From: Planctomycetaceae bacterium
GTDB taxonomy: Bacteria; Planctomycetota; Planctomycetia; Pirellulales; UBA1268
NCBI GenBank assembly: GCA_030616935.1
Contig: JAUWWJ010000043.1
Span: 1 to 9,123 of the forward strand
Length of the DNA stretch: 9,123 nucleotides
Reading direction: 5' to 3'
The first letter of the stretch is position 1. Every line of letters starts with the position of its first letter. A program made the translations under genes and the position numbers. A model generated the notes under the pieces. The model saw only the letters and a program-made list of their open reading frames with translations, made no database searches and was not told the origin of the DNA. Of this stretch, positions 1 to 5,903 are shown piece by piece.

Positions 1-2
1 AC

Positions 3-665
3 CTCGCCAAAGACAAGGAAGAAGGCTACCCAGGCAATCTGCAATTAAAGATTACCTACACGTTGGCTGATGATAACTCGCTTGTTGTTGACTACCACGC
101 GACGACTGATAAGGCGACACCGGTGAACGTGACTCAGCACACCTATTTCAACTTGAAGGGTGAGGGCCAGGGCACGATTCTTGATCACCAGTTGATGCTC
201 AACGCAAAGAAGTTCACTCCGGTTGACGAGAGTTTGATTCCGACAGGTGAGATGCCCACAGTTGCTGGAACTCCGTTCGACTTTACTACGCCCAAAGCTA
301 TCGGTCGCGATATTGGCCAGCAAAACGAGCAACTCGTCTTTGGGCTTGGTTACGATCACAACTGGATTCTTGACACAGACGGCAAAGAAGGTGAACTCTC
401 ACTGGCTGCGCAAGTCCACGAGCCATCATCTGGCCGCGTAATGGAAATCTATACGACTGAACCAGGTATTCAGTTTTATTGTGGTAACTTTCTCGATGGT
501 CGACTGCGGGGTAAGTCTGGTAAGCCATACGTTCATCGTGGTGGATTCTGTCTTGAGACACAGCACTTCCCCGACAGTCCAAATCAACCCAACTTCCCAT
601 CAACAATTCTGAAACCGGGTGAAACGTATGATTCGAAGACGGTATTCAAGTTTTCAGCAAAATAA
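3..665 (+). CDS. galM: Aldose 1-epimerase (galactose mutarotase), 3' part only
   Basis: This enzyme interconverts the alpha and beta anomers of aldoses such as galactose or glucose. The frame is open from the left edge, so the start and N-terminal third lie outside; TTG at 63 is an internal leucine, because the preceding residues EGYPGNLQLKITYTL are typical mid-protein family sequence. Catalytic landmarks are visible: the histidine of VTQHTYFNL (codon at 138), the aspartate of GYDHNWIL (354) and the glutamate of FCLETQHFPDSPN (555), matching the general acid His, substrate-binding Asp and general base Glu known for GalM. The C-terminus (LKPGETYDSKTVFKFSAK) is a normal family ending with TAA, so the gene is intact at this end. 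No signal peptide can be judged. The next gene starts 28 bases downstream on the same strand, suggesting co-transcription. It probably feeds sugars released by the neighbouring hydrolases into metabolism (inference). Confidence 0.95.
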   Translation, partial: LAKDKEEGYPGNLQLKITYTLADDNSLVVDYHATTDKATPVNVTQHTYFNLKGEGQGTILDHQLMLNAKKFTPVDESLIPTGEMPTVAGTPFDFTTPKAIGRDIGQQNEQLVFGLGYDHNWILDTDGKEGELSLAAQVHEPSSGRVMEIYTTEPGIQFYCGNFLDGRLRGKSGKPYVHRGGFCLETQHFPDSPNQPNFPSTILKPGETYDSKTVFKFSAK

Positions 666-693
666 TCGTCACGAGAATGACCATGTGAAAATA

Positions 694-3390
694 ATGCAAA
701 GGCAAATATTTCGGTGTTGTCTTGCATTCGTAGCATTTCTTTTGATCCTGCCCTTGAAGGGCAGTCTCGTTTTTGGTGATGAACGCCCTAATGTGCTGCT
801 GATTCTTGTCGATGACTTGAAGCCAGCGTTGGGATGCTACGGTGACTCAAACGCTCAAACGCCCAATATTGATGCGTTGGCCGCGCGCGGGATGCGGTTT
901 GATTTGGCGTATTGCAATCAAGCGGTTTGCGCACCGTCGCGGTTTACGTTGATGTTAGGCTCGCATTCGACGTCGACGGGTCTCTATGGACTTGGCAGTC
1001 AACTGCGACAAGCCTTTCCCGAAGCCGTCACATTGCCACAGTATTTTGCCCAGTACGGAGGGTATCGCACGGAGTCGCTTGGCAAAGTTTTTCATGTTGG
1101 GCACGGGAATCAAGGCGATCCAGAATCGTTCAGCGTACCTCACTATCACGACAAGGTGATTGAGTATCTCGATCCGGCAAGTTCGAATGGCGGTGAGTTG
1201 ACTCGCGAAGAAGCATTTTTTACGAATCAGAAGCTCGATCAAGTGAACTCCTTACCGCGGGGCGCTGCCTTTGAATCTCCGGACATCGCTGACATTGCGT
1301 ATGCTGACGGTCGTGTTGCTGCCGAAACGATGAAGCGATTGCAACGCGCGAAAGAGCGGCGTATCAAAGATGGCACACCATTCTTGATCGCGGCCGGGTT
1401 CGCTCGTCCGCACTTGCCGCTGTGCGTACCAAGGAAGTACTGGGACCGGTTTGATCCAGCAAAGTTGCCAATGCCTGAATTCGAGGAACTGCCCACTGAT
1501 GCTCCCTCGGTCGCGGGCAAACGTGGTGGCGAGATTCGCAATTACTATCCTGTGCCAGACAAGGGAGATCCGGCTTCGATTCCGGAAGATGTAAAACGAA
1601 AATTGATCCACGGCTATTACGCCAGCACAAGTTTCGTCGACGCCCAGATTGGCAAAGTGATTGATGAATTGGATCGATTGGGCCTGGCTGATGACACGAT
1701 CATTGTTTTGTGGGGCGACCATGGTTTCCATCTTGGTGATCTGGGTATCTGGACCAAGCACACGAATTACGAGCAGGCCAACCGTATACCGATTCTTATC
1801 ACCGCTCCCGGTATTACAACACCGGGATCATCCACACGACAGCTCGCTGAAAGCGTTGACATCTTCCCGACGCTGGCACAATTGGCGGGCCTGCCTCCTC
1901 CGCACGTGCCACAACCGCTGGACGGTGTAAGCCTTGTGCCGGTGTTGAAAAACCCGGATGTCCGAGTGAGAGACCACGCATACCATGCATACCCCAAGAA
2001 AAAGCTCGGGCGAGCCATTCGGACGCAGCGATACCGCCTCGTCGAGTGGCGACAAGTCGGTAAACCAGTCGAGTCCGCCGAGTATGAACTTTATGACTAC
2101 AAAACCGACCCACAGGAGACTCGTAACCTTGCCGCAGACAATCCGGACATTGTCGCGGCCTTACGAAAGACGTTGGCGAAATACCCGCAACCGATTCGTC
2201 GAAAATCCAAGTCCAAGCCAGCAGCCACAACGGTGCCAGCCAAAACTCAGCAGCCAGCGGCCAAGGCTGAACAATCGAGGAAAGAAGGCCTTGTTGAACT
2301 TCTTACAGACAGAAAACCAGCCCCGGTGATGGACGCCGAGACAATCCGTGAAGGGCTCAAGTCACATGACAGGGCGCTGTACATCAAATCGGGTTGGATT
2401 CGGGATCCGTATATCTCGATCGGTCCCGAGAAGAAGTATTACTACCTGACGGGCACGCAGCCAAACGAAAATGACCCTCGGGAAACCAAGAACCCATACA
2501 ACATCGGATTGGGTGAAGAGAGCATCGTTGGTGACCAAGTTCGGTTATGGCGTAGCAGAGATTTGATTCAGTGGGAATCTTTAGGACCGATTTTTACAGT
2601 CGACGATACGATGAAGGCGAAGAGCGGCAAAAAAATTCTGAAGCGTCTGATCTGGGCACCGGAAGTACACTGGCTGGCAGACAAGGGCTGCTGGGCATTA
2701 GTGCATTGCCCCAAGAAACACTCCAGTCTGGCACTGACTAGCGGTGCGGAGTTGCAAGGTCCTTGGACGCACCCGATGGCTGGCAACATGGGGCAGCGGC
2801 ACGACCCTTCGATTTTTACTGACGATGACGGCACGCGTTATCTGTTGTGGGACAACACGTTCATTGCTCCACTCAACGATAGCTTTACCAGCTATGCCAC
2901 CGATCCGGTGCGAATTGATCCGGCTGGTTCGCGTCCGGGGCCAGACGGCAAACCTATCAGTCACATTGGTCACGAAGGAGCGACGATGATCAAAGTCGGT
3001 GGCAAGTACGTTCATTTGGGCACGGCATGGTCAACTGATCAAGGGCGAAAGGGGTCGTACAATCTTTATTACTGCGTCGCCAGCAAGATCACTGGTCCCT
3101 ATGGGCCGCGTAAATTTGCCGGTCGCTTCCTTGGTCACGGGACACCTTTTAAAGATATGAACGGCCAGTGGTGGTGCACGGCCTTCTTTAATGGGAACGC
3201 GCCACCTGAATCACGAGACGGTATCGTGTCACGCAACATCGGTGACAACGCCAGAACAATCAACGAACAAGGTGTGACTATCTTACCGCTTGATGTTCGG
3301 GTGCTCGACAATGGTGAAGTTTATATCCGGGCGAAAGATCCCGCTTACGCAACACCCGGACCAGATGAAGTCCAGCAGTTTGCTACGTAA
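694..3390 (+). CDS. Secreted fusion: iduronate-2-sulfatase-like sulfatase + GH43-like glycosidase
   Basis: I chose ATG 694 (898 residues) because a basic, hydrophobic signal peptide follows (MQRQIFRCCLAFVAFLLIL, cleavage near VFG/DE). GTG 685 is possible; GTG 619 would add 25 hydrophilic residues and overlap galM. No strong ribosome binding site is seen. Residues about 30-500 form a sulfatase: metal-binding LVDD (D40, D41), formylglycine site C79 in CAPSRFTLMLG, and WGDHGFHLGD (D342, H343) with IWTKHTNYE (K355). These and TLPQYFAQYGGY-type sequence resemble iduronate-2-sulfatase-like members (S1_7 type, from memory). A linker rich in A, K, P and Q (about 503-540) leads to a GH43-like five-bladed propeller (about 545-885). 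Its putative acidic triad is D571 (WIRDPYI), D704 (RHDPSIF) and E761 (GHEGATM). The propeller matches a free-standing planctomycetal family that I recall, so this is a genuine two-enzyme fusion. It probably removes sulfate and cleaves a glycosidic bond on the same polymer outside the cytoplasm; substrate unknown. Confidence 0.9.
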   Translation: MQRQIFRCCLAFVAFLLILPLKGSLVFGDERPNVLLILVDDLKPALGCYGDSNAQTPNIDALAARGMRFDLAYCNQAVCAPSRFTLMLGSHSTSTGLYGLGSQLRQAFPEAVTLPQYFAQYGGYRTESLGKVFHVGHGNQGDPESFSVPHYHDKVIEYLDPASSNGGELTREEAFFTNQKLDQVNSLPRGAAFESPDIADIAYADGRVAAETMKRLQRAKERRIKDGTPFLIAAGFARPHLPLCVPRKYWDRFDPAKLPMPEFEELPTDAPSVAGKRGGEIRNYYPVPDKGDPASIPEDVKRKLIHGYYASTSFVDAQIGKVIDELDRLGLADDTIIVLWGDHGFHLGDLGIWTKHTNYEQANRIPILITAPGITTPGSSTRQLAESVDIFPTLAQLAGLPPPHVPQPLDGVSLVPVLKNPDVRVRDHAYHAYPKKKLGRAIRTQRYRLVEWRQVGKPVESAEYELYDYKTDPQETRNLAADNPDIVAALRKTLAKYPQPIRRKSKSKPAATTVPAKTQQPAAKAEQSRKEGLVELLTDRKPAPVMDAETIREGLKSHDRALYIKSGWIRDPYISIGPEKKYYYLTGTQPNENDPRETKNPYNIGLGEESIVGDQVRLWRSRDLIQWESLGPIFTVDDTMKAKSGKKILKRLIWAPEVHWLADKGCWALVHCPKKHSSLALTSGAELQGPWTHPMAGNMGQRHDPSIFTDDDGTRYLLWDNTFIAPLNDSFTSYATDPVRIDPAGSRPGPDGKPISHIGHEGATMIKVGGKYVHLGTAWSTDQGRKGSYNLYYCVASKITGPYGPRKFAGRFLGHGTPFKDMNGQWWCTAFFNGNAPPESRDGIVSRNIGDNARTINEQGVTILPLDVRVLDNGEVYIRAKDPAYATPGPDEVQQFAT

Positions 3391-3391
3391 T

Positions 3392-3449
3392 CAATAAACC
3401 AGCCCAGGGAGCAGAGATTGAAGTGTGAGCTCAACCATGCGGTTTATTG
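3392..3449 (+). repeat. 9-base inverted repeat with 40-base spacer after the fusion gene
   Basis: CAATAAACC (3392-3400) is the exact reverse complement of GGTTTATTG (3441-3449). The left arm begins two bases after the TAA of the upstream gene. The 40-base spacer holds the palindrome TGAGCTCA. There is no run of T after the right arm, so this is not a standard intrinsic terminator. It may be a transcript-end hairpin or a chance match. Confidence 0.35.
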
Positions 3450-3581
3450 TCGGAGATAAAATGCCACGAGTTCAACGCCTGAAATCGAACCCAGCATTAC
3501 CGTCAAAAGCTTGAACTTTGTGAGAGATTAGCAAGCCAGAGATAAAGCAAAATCGTACAGAGCGAGTAGTAAGGAGCATCC

Positions 3582-3674
3582 ATGAACCGTCTCACCTGCT
3601 CCACTCCAGCGAAAACCTTCAGGTTCTTCGTGCATTGTCTCGCCCCACACGTCGGAAGCCTATGCTGCGCCTGA
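3582..3674 (+). CDS. Possible 30-residue small ORF with a strong ribosome binding site
   Basis: AAGGAG at 3571-3576 lies five bases before ATG 3582, the clearest Shine-Dalgarno sequence in a window where the large genes mostly lack one. The frame reads MNRLTCSTPAKTFRFFVHCL and then ten more residues to TGA at 3672-3674. It has four cysteines in 30 residues and a basic, partly hydrophobic middle. I recognise no family. It could be a leader peptide upstream of the sulfatase gene, the surviving start of a lost secreted protein, or chance. Nothing beyond the start signal supports translation. Confidence 0.22.
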   Translation: MNRLTCSTPAKTFRFFVHCLAPHVGSLCCA

Positions 3675-3730
3675 CAATATGTCTCAATACGCGTACGGAT
3701 TGTCTCATTCTGTTTCTTGCTTAGCGAGGT

Positions 3731-3767
3731 AGAATAATCTCGGGTTTTATTCTTTACGACATAGAAT
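3731..3767 (+). promoter_or_regulatory. Alternating AGAAT/ATTCT cluster just upstream of the sulfatase start
   Basis: AGAATAA (3731-3737) and TTATTCT (3747-3753) form a 7-base inverted repeat with a 9-base spacer. A further AGAAT (3763-3767) follows after another 9 bases, giving forward-reverse-forward half-sites that end 12 bases before ATG 3780. The layout suggests an operator or a small leader hairpin near the translation start. The arms are short and A/T-rich, so chance remains possible. Confidence 0.3.
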
Positions 3768-3779
3768 CGGACGATATTT

Positions 3780-5882
3780 ATGCATTCTACATTGCGATTA
3801 TTCGTGGCAGCGATTCTTTTTTTCGCGACGTTCTACTCGGACGCGATAGCTCAGGAACAGCCAAATATCATTGTGATTCTGGCAGACGATCTTGGATATT
3901 CCGACCTGGGTTGCTTTGGCGGAGAGATTACAACCTCAACACTCGATTCACTCGCTGAAAATGGCCTTCGATGTACCCAGATGTACAGCACTGCTCGATG
4001 CTGCCCATCACGTGCGAGTTTGCTGACCGGTCTCTATCAGCATCAAGCGGGTGTAGGCCACATGGTCTACAGGAATTGGGGCGAAGGGTATGAGGGTTCT
4101 CTGAATGAAAACTGCATAACCCTTGGTGAGGCACTTAAGTCTGCTGGGTACGCGACGTTTATGAGTGGCAAGTGGCATGTCGCTGCGCACAATGATCCAC
4201 CGGCACATTCCCTTCCGGAGAATCGTGGCTTCGATCGATCGACTGCTGTACGAACACACATCGATAGCTACTGGAAGGTTTTGGCCGGCTGTGATATCTA
4301 CCGTGACGGAAAAATCCTTATCGAAGGAGACAATGAAAAAACAAATTTACGAAACCCTTATAAGCCTGATCAGGATTTCTATACGACAGACTTCTTTACA
4401 GACGTTGCCATTGAGTACATAGAAGATGCATTACGGGCAGATGAAAAACCTTTTTTTCTTTACCTGGCATATAACGCCCCGCACTTTCCGCTTGAAGCCC
4501 CTGATGAAATCATTGCTGAGTATGAACGCCAGTTCGAAGATCCTGAGTGGCTCACAACATGGGGCCGCGGATGGGATGATATGCGACAAAAAAAACTGCT
4601 TCGGCAAAAAACACTTGGTGTTGTTCCTCCGCAACAGCAATTGCCTGCTGTGGACTCGTTTCATAATCAGCAAATTATGCCCGGCCTTCAGACTGGAAAA
4701 ACACTTGTTGGTTTACCGGCGTGGAATGATCTTCCGGACGATGTGAAAAAAGAGACTTTGTTCCGCCGTAGCATGTACAACGCCCAAATCACCTCGATGG
4801 ACGATAACATTGGGCGAATCGTGCAGTTGCTCAAAGCTCAGGGGGCTTATGAGAACACCCTCATTCTCTTTGTGTCGGATAATGGCTGCTCAGGTGAAAT
4901 GGGTGTATTTGGAACCCATTTTAAGGGAGGGATGTATGACTACACGTCAGGAAAATTCGAGAAAGGAAAATTTATTCCTGATGGGGAAAAAGAAACAGAC
5001 GCATGGGCAGTCAAGGACAAACTCGGTGGTGTTGGCTACCAAAAAGACAACTATGACAAATGGAAGAAGTTCAGTGGCTGGGCAACATCTCAGGGCCAAG
5101 GGTGGGCAGCCTATTCAAACACCCCATTTCGCAAATTCAAAAAGTTTGTCCATGAAGGTGGGGTAGCGTCACCATTCATTGCACATTGGCCCAAAGGTCT
5201 GAAGTCAAAGAACAAAATCATAAGCCATCCGTACTTTCACTTTATTGACATTATGCCCACTCTTTTAGAGGTGGCAGGTGTTGAGTACCCAGATCATTAT
5301 CAAGACAAGGCACGTGCGCCCTTAGAGGGAATCAGCATGCTTCCCTATCTTGTTGATCCTGAAAAATCGATGCCTGATCGATCACTGTTTTGGCAACATG
5401 AAACACACTCTGCTGCACGAAACGGAAACTGGAAGATTGTTACCGATAATGACCGTGCATCTCCTATTGGCTGGGAGTTATATGACCTCTCGAATGATCG
5501 GAGTGAGACGCACGATATTTCTGATCAGCATCCAGAAATTGTCTCAGCAATGAATGATGAGTGGCAGAACTTTGTCAATCGGGTGCATGCGAAACCCTTT
5601 CCGGAAGATCGTGATTTTCCGACTGTGCGAAGTTCAGTGAAAGGAGCCAATGGCAGATCTCTCATTGATAGCTGGGAGCCGAAGACTTCTTCAGACCAGA
5701 GAGTTTCCCGTCTCAGCTTTCACCCGAAAAGGGGTAGTACAGAGTGGTTTGAGTATGAGTTTGAGATACCACAGGAAATAACCACCGTAGGAGTGTATTG
5801 GTTCGATGAAGCACAGGCCGCTGCATCGTTCAGAAACGAACGGAAGGAGATTCTTCCTCAGTCATGGCGAGTTTTGGCCTGA
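3780..5882 (+). CDS. Secreted arylsulfatase A-type sulfatase, ending inside a discoidin-like domain at an in-frame TGA
   Basis: This is a 700-residue extracytoplasmic sulfatase that hydrolyses a sulfate ester, probably on a polysaccharide. ATG 3780 gives a good signal peptide with cleavage AIA/QE after residue 24; no clear ribosome binding site precedes it. Sulfatase motifs are complete: LADDLGYSDLGCFGG (metal ligands D36, D37), formylglycine site C74 in CCPSRASLLTG, MSGKWHV (K131, H133), and VSDNG (D367, N368). The segment NTPFRKFKKFVHEGG and the long insert before it resemble the S1_4, AtsA-like group (from memory). The catalytic domain ends near residue 605. From about 615 the sequence changes to a beta-sandwich domain (DSWEPKTSSDQ, TEWFEYEFEIP, VGVYWFDE, PQSWRVL) that I know attached to glycosidases, and it is cut at residue 700 by TGA. 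The rest of that domain continues in the same frame after the stop, so this frame and the next are probably two halves of one gene. The sulfatase part itself appears intact. Confidence 0.9.
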   Translation: MHSTLRLFVAAILFFATFYSDAIAQEQPNIIVILADDLGYSDLGCFGGEITTSTLDSLAENGLRCTQMYSTARCCPSRASLLTGLYQHQAGVGHMVYRNWGEGYEGSLNENCITLGEALKSAGYATFMSGKWHVAAHNDPPAHSLPENRGFDRSTAVRTHIDSYWKVLAGCDIYRDGKILIEGDNEKTNLRNPYKPDQDFYTTDFFTDVAIEYIEDALRADEKPFFLYLAYNAPHFPLEAPDEIIAEYERQFEDPEWLTTWGRGWDDMRQKKLLRQKTLGVVPPQQQLPAVDSFHNQQIMPGLQTGKTLVGLPAWNDLPDDVKKETLFRRSMYNAQITSMDDNIGRIVQLLKAQGAYENTLILFVSDNGCSGEMGVFGTHFKGGMYDYTSGKFEKGKFIPDGEKETDAWAVKDKLGGVGYQKDNYDKWKKFSGWATSQGQGWAAYSNTPFRKFKKFVHEGGVASPFIAHWPKGLKSKNKIISHPYFHFIDIMPTLLEVAGVEYPDHYQDKARAPLEGISMLPYLVDPEKSMPDRSLFWQHETHSAARNGNWKIVTDNDRASPIGWELYDLSNDRSETHDISDQHPEIVSAMNDEWQNFVNRVHAKPFPEDRDFPTVRSSVKGANGRSLIDSWEPKTSSDQRVSRLSFHPKRGSTEWFEYEFEIPQEITTVGVYWFDEAQAAASFRNERKEILPQSWRVLA
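5880..5882 (+). other. In-frame TGA splitting one domain and one 4.3-kb reading frame
   Basis: The frame opened at 3780 and the frame closed by TAA at 8091-8093 are the same (both starts divisible by three), and this TGA is the only stop between them. Residues before it (PQSWRVLA) and after it (VDNTWSEV, then GVERDQYNYVT and IRVEVQLHDELSGGVLG) align as one discoidin-like domain of the remembered form SWRxLYxDGxxWxPV...YNxVTFxPV...LRLEVQLxxxFSGGILEW. The stop sits where relatives carry an ordinary residue. It could be a recent nonsense mutation (for example CGA or TGG to TGA), a sequencing error, or a codon that is read through. Confidence 0.85.
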
Positions 5883-5903
5883 GTTGATAATACATGGAGC
5901 GAA

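Larger units (their letters stand above)
3391..3779 (+). other. 389-base intergenic region before the second sulfatase
   Basis: No conserved gene is recognisable here. The region contains a 9-base inverted repeat just after the upstream stop, an 8-base palindrome TGAGCTCA (3426-3433), a 30-codon ORF with a good ribosome binding site (3582-3674), three copies of TGTCTC (3637, 3680, 3701), and an alternating AGAAT/ATTCT cluster (3731-3767) just before the sulfatase ATG. A weak sigma70-like promoter can be drawn as TTGTGA (3518-3523), 17 bases, GATAAA (3541-3546), each box 4 of 6 to consensus, which is near chance. The length of the gap compared with the other junctions here (28 and 37 bases) suggests a separate transcription unit starts here. 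Confidence 0.6.

Noticed and set aside
63..65. TTG 63 as the start of the aldose epimerase
   Set aside because: The upstream codons encode EGYPGNLQLKITYT, a conserved internal stretch of the family, so the gene begins before the window.
619..693. GTG 619 as the start of the first fusion gene
   Set aside because: It would overlap galM by 47 bases and put 25 polar, arginine-rich residues ahead of an otherwise normal signal peptide. ATG 694 or GTG 685 fits better.
1252..1761. 169-codon open frame on the minus strand
   Set aside because: It lies wholly antisense to the conserved sulfatase domain and its translation has no recognisable family features.
1814..2230. 138-codon open frame on the minus strand
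   Set aside because: It is also antisense to the first sulfatase, with no start signal or domain; it is a by-product of coding on the other strand.
3392..3449. Intrinsic terminator after the first fusion gene
   Set aside because: The stem is A/T-rich, the loop is 40 bases, and no T-tract follows the right arm.
5880..5882. Selenocysteine insertion at the TGA
   Set aside because: I see no convincing SECIS-like hairpin just downstream, the position is not a catalytic site, and as far as I recall related domains do not have cysteine there.
5880..5882. A variant genetic code with TGA as tryptophan
   Set aside because: The large genes contain dozens of tryptophans, all encoded by TGG, and no other in-frame TGA. 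A reassigned code would be expected to use TGA more than once.
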